From assembly GCF_928392795.1 (NCBI RefSeq), contig NZ_CAKMTJ010000003.1, positions 216,382 to 280,381 of the forward strand: a DNA stretch of 64,000 bases. The letters are read 5' to 3'. The translations under genes were made by a program, and so were the position numbers. The notes under the pieces are model-generated. The model ran no database searches. It saw nothing but the letters and a program-made list of their open reading frames with translations, and was not told the origin of the DNA. This document shows, piece after piece, positions 55,641 to 64,000 of the stretch (position 1 is its first letter; each line of letters begins with the position of its first letter). The DNA is from Rothia nasimurium. GTDB lineage: Bacteria > Actinomycetota > Actinomycetes > Actinomycetales > Micrococcaceae.

Positions 55641-57158
55641 TTAGAGGTAGAGCGGCAGGCCCAGGGCCGGCCAGATGAAGAAGGCGAAGCCGGCAATGAG
55701 CGCTGCGTGGAGCGGTGCCAGCCAGGCCGAAAGCTTGAGAAGATCGGACGGGGTGTAGGTGGGTTTCCCGTCGATGGAGGCAAAGAGGGCTACCGGTTTA
55801 GCGCTGGATGTCAGCGTGTGGCAGAAGCCGGCGGCTGCGGTTGAGATGAAGGCGGCTGCTACCGGGTTGACCCCCAGGGGAATCGCGGCGGTGATAATCA
55901 GGGGAACCAGAACGGCCGAGCGGGCTGAGCGGGACTGAATCACCAGGTGGGCCACCGTCGAGAGGGCGATGACGAGAAGCACGAAGGCTGCCGCGCCGCT
56001 GCGTCCTAGCCCTGAAACCGGGGCGAAGATTGACTCTGCCAGCCAGGTCGCTGCCCCCGACTCCGAGAGAGCGGTACCAATGGCCAGGGTCGTGGCCATG
56101 AAGATGAGCATGGGCCAGGGGGCCTTCTTGAGGGCGGCAGCCAGCTTGACGGATCCGAAGCCAGGGGCACTAGCGGCCAGTGCGCCGAGCACGGCCACAA
56201 TCACCGGGTCTACCTCGTGGAAGGACTCCGTGCACCAGAGCAGGATTGCAAGGCCGAGTACCAGGGCGATATTTTTCTCTGGCTGGGTAAGTGCGCCACG
56301 TACGGGGGTGGAATCTTCGGTTTCAAAGTCTGCCAGGTCGATGTGCAGTTTTGCCGGAGCGTCGTCGCGGGTGGGGAAGAGCGCGAAGACCAGTTCGGTG
56401 ACCAGAAGCGAGGCAAGCAGACCCAGGCCTGAGCCCAGAACCATCCATTCAAGGAAGCCGATGGTTTCTAGCCCGTAGGCCACCAGGATTTCGGCGGTGA
56501 CCAGGTGGGCACCTGCACCGATAAACGAGGCAACCGCTGAGACCAGGATGGTGGAGGGCGCTAGGATTCCCAGGGCCTTGACCAGCTTGGGGCGGTCGGG
56601 CATAGCTTCTGCCATGGCCAGGTAGATGGGCAGGGCAAGGGCTGCTCGGCCTGAAGGTGAGGGGACTAGGTAGACGGTCAGAAAGAGGGCTAGGTTGTAG
56701 AGGTGGGCGAGCTGACGCGGGGTGCGGGCCAGTGCTACGAGCCGGGCGGTGAGACGGCGGGTGAGACCTGAGGCGGTCAGCGCTTGGGCCATCACCACAG
56801 CGGCCACCAGCAGCCAGACGGCTGAGGTGCCCAGTGAGGCGGTGAACTGGTCGGTGCTGATGATGCCGGTGAGCACCAGAGCTACCGCAGCTGCGAGTGA
56901 GACGTAGGTGTCTGACAGCGGGCTGAACACCCAGGCCCAGATCGCCAGAATAAAGATGGTGAGGGTGAGGGCCCCTTCGAGGGAGAGCTCTTCTGAGGTG
57001 ACTCCGGTCAGGGCTGTGCCCGCAATCAGGAGCACCGCCAGGAAGAAGGATATAAGCACCTTGACGGTGATGAAGCTGGGGGCCTGTACCGGTAGCGGCG
57101 CGGTGTGGGTCGGCGGCTCCTGCGCCGGGGTGGAGGTTGAGGTGTAGAGAAGTTTCAT
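55641..57158 (-). CDS. SLC13/DASS-family anion symporter
   Basis: 505 residues with about 12 membrane segments and two inverted halves. Each half has the Ser-Asn/Thr substrate-loop analogue: LVPSPSGRAALALP and HTLTSSAKPVALFAS, with SRSARSAVLVPLIIT. Such proteins import dicarboxylates or citrate with sodium. Its start overlaps the response-regulator stop (TAATG) and a glycerate kinase follows, so glycerate or a related hydroxy-acid is a plausible substrate; this is inference from context. Confidence 0.85.
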   Translation of the reverse strand: MKLLYTSTSTPAQEPPTHTAPLPVQAPSFITVKVLISFFLAVLLIAGTALTGVTSEELSLEGALTLTIFILAIWAWVFSPLSDTYVSLAAAVALVLTGIISTDQFTASLGTSAVWLLVAAVVMAQALTASGLTRRLTARLVALARTPRQLAHLYNLALFLTVYLVPSPSGRAALALPIYLAMAEAMPDRPKLVKALGILAPSTILVSAVASFIGAGAHLVTAEILVAYGLETIGFLEWMVLGSGLGLLASLLVTELVFALFPTRDDAPAKLHIDLADFETEDSTPVRGALTQPEKNIALVLGLAILLWCTESFHEVDPVIVAVLGALAASAPGFGSVKLAAALKKAPWPMLIFMATTLAIGTALSESGAATWLAESIFAPVSGLGRSGAAAFVLLVIALSTVAHLVIQSRSARSAVLVPLIITAAIPLGVNPVAAAFISTAAAGFCHTLTSSAKPVALFASIDGKPTYTPSDLLKLSAWLAPLHAALIAGFAFFIWPALGLPLYL

Positions 57159-57820
57159 TAGACGAACCTGTAGCCTGCCCCGCGTACGGTTGCGATGTAG
57201 TCGTCGCCGATTTTCTTGCGAAGGGCGCGAATGTAGACGTCAACGATGTTGGAGTTGGGGTCGAAGTCCATACCCCACACCTGCCCCAGGAGCTGCTCTC
57301 GGGAGAGCACCTGGTTCTTGTGGCGCATGAAGGTCTCTAGCAGGGCAAACTCGCGGCTGGTGAGCTCGGTGCTGGCTCCTGAGACGGTGACCTGGCGGGT
57401 GAGCACATTGAGGACGAGGTCGCGGTGGGTGAGAGTGGATGCGCTGCTTTCTTCGCGGTTGGTATCGAGCAGGCGCAGGCGGATGCGGGCCAGTAGCTCG
57501 GCAAACTGGAAGGGCTTGGTCATGTAGTCATTAGCGCCGTTTTCGAGCCCTTCGAGGGTGTCTGAGACGGAGTCGCGGGCGGTGAGCATGATGATGGGGG
57601 TGGTGATGCCGTCGGCGCGTAGGGCCTTCATGATGGTGAATCCGTCCATGCCGGGTAGGCCTACATCGAGGATGATGAGATCGAAGTCGCTGACCTTGGC
57701 CAGGGCGTAGGCTGAGCGGCCTTCGTCGATGAGGGTTGAGGTGTAGCCGGCTGATTTGAGGCCCTTGACGATGAAGGACGAGATACGCGGGTCATCTTCA
57801 ACGATGAGGATATGGCTCAT
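57158..57820 (-). CDS. OmpR/PhoB-family response regulator
   Basis: 220 residues. Receiver domain with acidic pair EDD near residue 8, phosphoacceptor Asp in LIILDVGLPGMDG and the Lys in MTKPFQF; C-terminal winged helix with TSREFALLETFMRHKNQVLS and VDVYIRALRKKIG. Its stop overlaps the permease start by one base, so regulator and transporter are co-translated. The histidine kinase is encoded 42 nt upstream. Confidence 0.95.
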   Translation of the reverse strand: MSHILIVEDDPRISSFIVKGLKSAGYTSTLIDEGRSAYALAKVSDFDLIILDVGLPGMDGFTIMKALRADGITTPIIMLTARDSVSDTLEGLENGANDYMTKPFQFAELLARIRLRLLDTNREESSASTLTHRDLVLNVLTRQVTVSGASTELTSREFALLETFMRHKNQVLSREQLLGQVWGMDFDPNSNIVDVYIRALRKKIGDDYIATVRGAGYRFV

Positions 57821-57862
57821 GGCGGTGCTTCTTTCGACGTGTTTGGGTGTGTGGGTGAGGGG

Positions 57863-59428
57863 TTAGCGGGTCCAGCTGGGGTAGCGGGTGACGGTGACGG
57901 GGGTATCTGCCGGGGTGCTGTCGTCCTGGCCCTGGTCGGGGTCGGTGGGTGCTGGCAGGGTGATGCCGAAGATCGCGCCGATGCCGTCGTCCGGCTGGGC
58001 GATCCAGACGGAGCCCTCGTGGGCTTCTGCGATGGAGCGGACGATGGCCAGTCCCAGACCTGCCCCGACCGAGTGCTTTTTGGCGGTGGCGGGATTTTTG
58101 GCGTTGTTGCGCTTGAACCGTTCGAAGAGGGTGGCGGCGTCTTCTTCGCTGACGCCTGGGCCCCGGTCGCGCACCCAGAGGTTGAGGGTGCGTTCTGCCC
58201 CCTTGCCCTCGAAGCGGGAGCCGATGGAGATGGTTGACTCTTCGGGCGAATACTGGGCGGCGTTGGCGCAGAGCTGCACCATGGCCTGGGTGATGCGCTG
58301 TTCGTCAAGCTGTACCTCGCCCTCGGCGATGTCGGCCATCATCCAGCGGTGGCCGGTGAAGGCCTGCACCTTGGAGTCCAGGGTAATCATGAGTTCTGCT
58401 ACCTCAACCGGGTGGGGCGCCACGAAGTCGGGCCTTTCTGATTTGGCGAGGGTGAGCAGGTCAGCGACGATACGGCCCATGCGTTCTAGCTCGTCATCGA
58501 CCAGTTGTAGGGTCTGATCCTGTTCCTCGGTGCGGTCCATGAGTTCTAGGTGGCCGCGCACGATGGTGATGGGGGTGCGCAGCTCGTGGCTGACGTCGTC
58601 CATAAACTGGCGTTCAATCATGGCTGACTCCTCCAATCGGTCGAGCATCTGGTTAAAGGTGCGGCCCATGGCTGCTACGTCGTCGTCGCCGGTTACGGTG
58701 ACGCGGCCGCTAAAGTTTTTGTCGTTGATGTCCTGGGCTACGGTGCGCAGGCTGCGAATGGGCTTGGTGATACGGGAGGCTACAAGCCAGGCGATGACGA
58801 CCGTGGCTGCTAGCCCGCCCAGGCCCACCCATATCATGGTGACGATGGTGTGCTGCACCGCGTCGAGTTCTGGCTGGATGTATTCGACAACGACCAGGTA
58901 GCCTGCCTGGCTGCCGCTGTCGGTGTTGAGGCTTATTTCTACCTTGCCCCAGTGCACCGGCCCTGCCGGGGTCTGCTCAATCCCCGACGTCCTGCTGTTG
59001 CCGGTGATGCTGGCGAGCAGGTCTCTGTCCTGGTGTAGCCGGTAGCCGGTGTCTTCGGCGAACTGCTGTTGTTCGTCGATGAAGATGACCTGCTGGGGTG
59101 TGACTCCGATGAGCTGTTCGCTGTAGCCGGTGTATTGGCGGGAGACGAAAGTTGTGAGCATCTGGTCAAGATTCTCAAAGGGGGCAGCGGTGGTGGGGTC
59201 GACGCCGAGTTCGGCGAAGGTGCGGAACTCGGAGATTTCGCTGCTGGTGTTTGCTGCTGCCTTGGTGCCGACTTCGCTGATGAGGATTTCTCGCACCGTA
59301 AAGATGAGGCCGGTGATAACGAAGGTGGTGACCAGTACCATCCAGGCGACGATACGCAGACGCACGGAGCCTGTACGCTGGTGGGTGGTTCGGCGGGGCC
59401 ACCATTTAGTCGTCATCGTCATCGTCAT
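57863..59428 (-). CDS. Sensor histidine kinase
   Basis: 521 residues. Two membrane helices (about 28-50 and 195-218) bracket an extracytoplasmic sensor of about 145 residues; then HAMP (ASRITKPIRSLRTVAQDIND), HisKA with phospho-His in DDVSHELRTPIT, and an ATPase with QLCANAAQYSP (N box), RDRGPGVSEEDA and GAGLGLAIVRSI. It would sense an outside ligand and phosphorylate the neighbouring regulator. Several ATGs occur at the start (MTMTMTT), all inside the Asp-coding end of the upstream gene, so the exact start is uncertain. Confidence 0.95.
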   Translation of the reverse strand: MTMTMTTKWWPRRTTHQRTGSVRLRIVAWMVLVTTFVITGLIFTVREILISEVGTKAAANTSSEISEFRTFAELGVDPTTAAPFENLDQMLTTFVSRQYTGYSEQLIGVTPQQVIFIDEQQQFAEDTGYRLHQDRDLLASITGNSRTSGIEQTPAGPVHWGKVEISLNTDSGSQAGYLVVVEYIQPELDAVQHTIVTMIWVGLGGLAATVVIAWLVASRITKPIRSLRTVAQDINDKNFSGRVTVTGDDDVAAMGRTFNQMLDRLEESAMIERQFMDDVSHELRTPITIVRGHLELMDRTEEQDQTLQLVDDELERMGRIVADLLTLAKSERPDFVAPHPVEVAELMITLDSKVQAFTGHRWMMADIAEGEVQLDEQRITQAMVQLCANAAQYSPEESTISIGSRFEGKGAERTLNLWVRDRGPGVSEEDAATLFERFKRNNAKNPATAKKHSVGAGLGLAIVRSIAEAHEGSVWIAQPDDGIGAIFGITLPAPTDPDQGQDDSTPADTPVTVTRYPSWTR

Positions 59429-59861
59429 CTACCTCGTAGTCGTCATCGTCGTCGGCTTCGGTGGGGTAGTACTCTACCTGGGGCGCCGGGGGAGCGACGG
59501 GTGCAGGGGCCTGCTCAACCACCACGGGTGCGGGGGCTACCGGGGCGGGTTCTGCCGGTGCCTGCTCCGGGGGAGCTTGCTCGGCTGGTGCTTGTTCAAC
59601 CGGAGCCTGGTCAGCAGGTGTTTGTTCTGCTGGGGCCTGTTCGGGCTCAGCGGCTGCCTCGGAGCTTTCTGCTGCGGTGGGCGTTGCGCTGGCAGTGCGA
59701 GGGGAGGCGGACGCCGTTGCACTCGGCGAGCTGGTGCGGTCGAGCACGATGGGGTCAACTTCATCGCCGAGCTGGCCGCGAAAGGTCATGACCAGGGCAA
59801 GGGCCGCGACGATGGCGGCGGCTGCCAGGAGCAGGATTCCGAACATGTATTTCTTGAGCAT
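59406..59861 (-). CDS. Membrane-anchored Pro/Ala/Glu-rich protein with poly-Asp tail
   Basis: 151 residues: an N-terminal membrane helix (about 6-26), then a low-complexity region of repeated Q-A-P-A-E/P units, ending in two acidic runs with Asp7 at the very end. It is probably an extracellular spacer-like protein anchored in the membrane. The Asp codons (GAT GAC) supply, in another frame, the ATG codons that start the histidine kinase, so the genes overlap by 23 nt. CACACT lies 6 nt before the ATG, a leaderless-type promoter. Function unknown; perhaps an accessory to the sensor. Confidence 0.65.
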   Translation of the reverse strand: MLKKYMFGILLLAAAAIVAALALVMTFRGQLGDEVDPIVLDRTSSPSATASASPRTASATPTAAESSEAAAEPEQAPAEQTPADQAPVEQAPAEQAPPEQAPAEPAPVAPAPVVVEQAPAPVAPPAPQVEYYPTEADDDDDYEVDDDDDDD

Positions 59862-59996
59862 GTTTCTAGTGTGGCAGTTGTCTTTAAAAGTTCTGTGAGT
59901 ATTCCATTAAGGTTTTTTCATTTTTGGGCGCGCGTTTCTCTTGCTGGTTCTGGGGTGGCGCGCGATGATAGTAGCGCGTATCACTGACTGATACGT

Positions 59997-60033
59997 TTTG
60001 CATAATTATGTCTGAGTGTGCATAATTATTTAT
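59997..60033 (+). promoter_or_regulatory. Putative ArgR operator upstream of argG
   Basis: Two direct copies of TGCATAATTAT (59999-60009 and 60019-60029), 20 nt apart, 55-85 nt before the argG ATG. Each is near-palindromic (GCATAATTATGT). Confidence 0.7.
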
Positions 60034-60083
60034 AGAACCTGCGGGGACCTCCCGCCCCTGAACGTAATATCTCAAGGAGCACC

Positions 60084-61286
60084 ATGAAAGAGCGCATCGT
60101 CCTGGCCTACTCAGGCGGTCTAGATACCTCAGTTGCCATCGGCTGGATCGGCGAAGCAACCGGCGCAGAAGTTATCGCCGTTGCCGTTGACGTAGGGCAG
60201 GGCGGCGAGGACCTCGAGACCATCCGCCAGCGCGCCCTCGACTGCGGTGCCGTTGAAGCCTATGTAGCGGATGCCCGCGATGAATTCGCCAATGAATACT
60301 GCATGCCCGCTCTCAAGGCTAATGCCCTCTACATGGACGCCTACCCCCTGGTATCGGCGGTGTCCCGCCCCGTCATCACCAAGCACCTGGTAGCAGCAGC
60401 CAAGCAGTTTGGCGCCACCACCGTTGCCCACGGTTGCACCGGTAAGGGTAACGACCAGGTCCGCTTTGAGGTCGGTATCCAGACCCTGGGGCCCGAGCTT
60501 AAGTGCATCGCCCCCGTGCGTGACCTGGCCCTGACTCGTGAGAAGGCTATCGACTACGCAGAAAAGAACAATCTGCCGATTGTCACCACCAAGAAGAACC
60601 CCTTCTCCATCGACCAGAACGTTTGGGGCCGCGCTGTTGAGACCGGCTTCCTTGAAGACATCTGGAATGCCCCCACCAAGGACGTCTACGACTACACCGA
60701 CGACCCCACCTTCGCTCCCACCCCCGACACCGTCGTCATCTCCTTCAAGGAAGGCGTCCCTGTTGCTATCGACGGTCAGGCAGTTACCCCGCTTGAAGCT
60801 ATCGAGATTATGAACCGCCGCGCAGGTGCCCAGGGTATCGGCCGTATCGACATCGTTGAAGACCGCCTGGTCGGCATTAAGTCCCGCGAAATCTACGAGG
60901 CTCCCGGCGCTATGGCTCTCATGGCTGCCCACAAGGAACTCGAAAACGTCACCATCGAGCGCGAGCAGGCCCGCTTCAAGAAGATCGTTGGCCAGCGCTG
61001 GACCGAACTGGTCTACGACGGCCAGTGGTTCTCACCGCTGAAGAAGTCCCTGGACGCCTTCATCAACGACACCCAGAAGATGGTCAACGGCGATATCCGC
61101 ATGGACCTGCACGGTGGTCGCGCCGTTGTTACCGGCCGTAAGTCAGAGACCTCCCTCTACGACTTCAACCTGGCCACCTACGACGAGGGCGACACCTTCG
61201 ACCAGTCCATGGCCCGCGGCTTCATTGAGCTGTTCGGTATGTCCTCCAAGGTCGCTTCAGCCCGCGACCAGCGCCTGGGCCTCTAA
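60084..61286 (+). CDS. argG: ArgG, argininosuccinate synthase
   Basis: 400 residues after AAGGAGCACC. ATP pyrophosphatase P-loop [29 protein letters not shown] and [16 protein letters not shown]. It joins citrulline and aspartate. A hairpin separates it from argH, so argH may be expressed at a lower level or by read-through. Confidence 0.98.
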   Translation: MKERIVLAYSGGLDTSVAIGWIGEATGAEVIAVAVDVGQGGEDLETIRQRALDCGAVEAYVADARDEFANEYCMPALKANALYMDAYPLVSAVSRPVITKHLVAAAKQFGATTVAHGCTGKGNDQVRFEVGIQTLGPELKCIAPVRDLALTREKAIDYAEKNNLPIVTTKKNPFSIDQNVWGRAVETGFLEDIWNAPTKDVYDYTDDPTFAPTPDTVVISFKEGVPVAIDGQAVTPLEAIEIMNRRAGAQGIGRIDIVEDRLVGIKSREIYEAPGAMALMAAHKELENVTIEREQARFKKIVGQRWTELVYDGQWFSPLKKSLDAFINDTQKMVNGDIRMDLHGGRAVVTGRKSETSLYDFNLATYDEGDTFDQSMARGFIELFGMSSKVASARDQRLGL

Positions 61287-61292
61287 AACTAG

Positions 61293-62849
<1,557 letters not shown>

Positions 62850-62858
62850 GCTAAAAGC

Positions 62859-63410
62859 ATGATTAAGCCCGTTGATTCTTCCCTGCCCCTTGAGGAGCAG
62901 ATTCCCGCTGCCTGCGCGCAGATTCAGGACTACCCCAAGGAAGGCATCCTCTTCTACGACGTCACTACCCTGTTCGCTAACCCGCAGGTCTTCCGGGCGT
63001 CGATGGAAGAGCTCGCCCAGCGTTTTGAGGGTCAGTTCGATATCGTAGCTGGCGTTGAGGCGCGCGGTTTTTTGATGGCTTCGGCTATTGCCTACATTGC
63101 CGGTACCGGCGTCATGACCGTGCGTAAGGCCGGTAAGCTGCCGCGCGATACCTACATGAAGGAATACTCCCTGGAGTACGGCAAGGCCGCGATTGAGATT
63201 CACAAGGACGACATCCCGGCAGGTTCCCGTGTGCTGATTGTGGATGACCTTCTGGCCACCGGCGGCACCCTTGAGGCGGCCACCCACCTGATGGAGATGG
63301 CTGACCTGAAGGTCGCCGGCATTGGCGTGCTCCTGGAGCTTGAGGGCCTGGGCGGACGCGAGATCCTGGCCGGCCACCGCCTGGAGGCCCTGTCGCTGGT
63401 AGCTGAGTAG
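62859..63410 (+). CDS. apt: Apt, adenine phosphoribosyltransferase
   Basis: 183 residues. PRPP-binding motif VLIVDDLLATGGTLEAA, with GVEARGFLMASAIAY and RKAGKLPRDTY, the adenine-specific APRT pattern. It salvages adenine to AMP. It lies 9 nt after argH but probably has its own leaderless promoter; a strong terminator follows. Confidence 0.96.
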   Translation: MIKPVDSSLPLEEQIPAACAQIQDYPKEGILFYDVTTLFANPQVFRASMEELAQRFEGQFDIVAGVEARGFLMASAIAYIAGTGVMTVRKAGKLPRDTYMKEYSLEYGKAAIEIHKDDIPAGSRVLIVDDLLATGGTLEAATHLMEMADLKVAGIGVLLELEGLGGREILAGHRLEALSLVAE

Positions 63411-63442
63411 ACACCAGCCTATTAAGCTCAGAAATCCCAATA

Positions 63443-63481
63443 CCGTGCAAGCTGCTTTTTCCAGCTTGCACGGTTTTTTTG
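63443..63481 (+). terminator. Intrinsic terminator after apt
   Basis: CCGTGCAAGCTG pairs perfectly with CAGCTTGCACGG around CTTTTTC, followed by seven T. Confidence 0.95.
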
Positions 63482-63644
63482 TTTCCATTTTCTGGGCTTA
63501 CCCTTTGGCCATCTTGTCTTTGACTGAAATTCAGTCTCACAGGGAAGTTGCGTTTGAACCTTGCGGTAACGAAAACTCAGCGCCTCGTAGAGATAGCTGG
63601 GTCAATTGCGATAGTTTTGATTCTGGGTAACGACATTAGTTTTA
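63482..63644. other. Gene-free stretch between the apt terminator and the IS end
   Basis: No gene seen. It holds one palindrome, GACTGAAATTCAGTC at 63522-63536, which could be an operator for a gene displaced by the insertion. Confidence 0.5.
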
Positions 63645-64000
63645 GAGGCTTATTCAAAAGTAGGCACGCACCCCACACCCACCAACTAGACAACGGCCCC
63701 ACCCGCGGCAAAAATATGAGCGTTAAATCTCTACAAATAACCTCAAGCCATACCGGACAAGACCGTTGCCACACCAGCGTACAACCGGCCTCACAGCCAC
63801 GCAATTCGCCACGCTACATACAGCCCTCACCCATCACCTCACCTGGTCAAAACCAGGCGGAAGACCACCAGCACTAACCCTCAACCAAGCCCTCAAAATC
63901 ACCCTGCTCTACCACCGCCATAACCTCACCGAAGAACTCCTCGCAGAACTTTTTGCTGTCTCTCAATCGACAGTCTCACGAGCTATCAACACCATCGAAA
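63645..64000 (+). mobile_element. Left part of an IS5-like insertion sequence (runs off the window)
   Basis: GAGGCTTATTCAAAAG at 63645-63660, directly after TTA, resembles an IS5-group terminal repeat next to a three-base target duplication. The transposase frame follows. The right end is outside the window, so the boundary is tentative. Confidence 0.45.
63727..64000 (+). CDS. IS5-family transposase, N-terminal part (partial)
   Basis: The frame open from 63727 to the edge reads TGLTATQFATLHTALTHHLT, GGRPPALTLNQALKITLLYH and ELFAVSQSTVSRAINTIE, the helix-turn-helix region of IS5-type DDE transposases. No ATG or GTG lies in frame; a TTG at 63766 is the only start codon. An ATG at 63716 is in another frame, so either a rare start, a frameshift or programmed slippage is needed. 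The catalytic domain lies beyond the window. Confidence 0.7.
   Translation, partial: MSTNNLKPYRTRPLPHQRTTGLTATQFATLHTALTHHLTWSKPGGRPPALTLNQALKITLLYHRHNLTEELLAELFAVSQSTVSRAINTIE

Noticed and set aside
63548..63877. 109-residue frame overlapping the transposase start
   Set aside because: Its C-terminal part is only the transposase DNA read in the wrong frame; not a separate gene, though part of its N-terminus could belong to a frameshifted transposase.

Overview
The window reads as a chromosome segment of a mid-GC actinobacterium. The order pgsA-cinA-clgR-DUF3046-recA-recX-miaB-miaA-dapF-hflX-dinG-lexA, the divergent lexA/LysM-protein pair, the his, infC-rpmI-rplT, pheST and arg clusters, GTG starts and leaderless promoters are typical of Actinobacteria. 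The backbone looks GC-rich, but less so than Arthrobacter or Kocuria. A member of the Micrococcaceae such as Rothia is my best guess; this is inference, not proven by any marker here.

Layout. 1-24 kb is core: DNA repair and SOS control (recA, recX, dinG, lexA and an SOS-type LysM protein), tRNA modification (miaB, miaA), lysine/peptidoglycan precursor synthesis (dapF), histidine synthesis (hisC-hisB-hisH-small membrane protein-hisA) and the infC-rpmI-rplT operon. 23.5-25 kb is a decay zone with a GNAT gene lacking its 5' end, a nitroreductase broken by one stop codon, and a perfect 18-bp inverted repeat. 25-34 kb is a type I restriction-modification island: an HTH protein fused to a degenerate methylase, hsdM, an hsdS split by a ten-G tract, hsdR, and a convergent RelB/YoeB toxin-antitoxin pair. 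34-41 kb returns to core (TrmH/SpoU methyltransferase, MutT, small membrane proteins, pheS-pheT). 41.4-45.8 kb is a strikingly AT-rich block with a two-gene McrBC-like defence module, bounded upstream by an eleven-G tract. 45.9-63.4 kb holds arginine synthesis in three transcription blocks (argCJBD, argFR, argGH), each block start carrying ArgR-like boxes. This stretch also has an ankyrin protein, an acyl-CoA ligase, and a two-component system co-oriented with an SLC13 permease and glycerate kinase. apt follows argH, and the right edge runs into an IS5-like transposase.

Most unusual points. (1) The type I specificity gene looks phase-variable: both halves are intact but out of frame across the G10 tract, and G8 or G11 would join them. 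(2) The AT-rich McrBC-like pair has a second long G tract near it. (3) A structured repeat sits just downstream of three genes in sense orientation, with different but self-complementary outer stems and a conserved core; a diverged fourth copy may follow the McrC-like gene. (4) The 9-mer GGCGTCCGC, counted on both strands, occurs about 22 times by hand count and is spread over coding and intergenic DNA of the backbone, but I did not see it in the two defence blocks.
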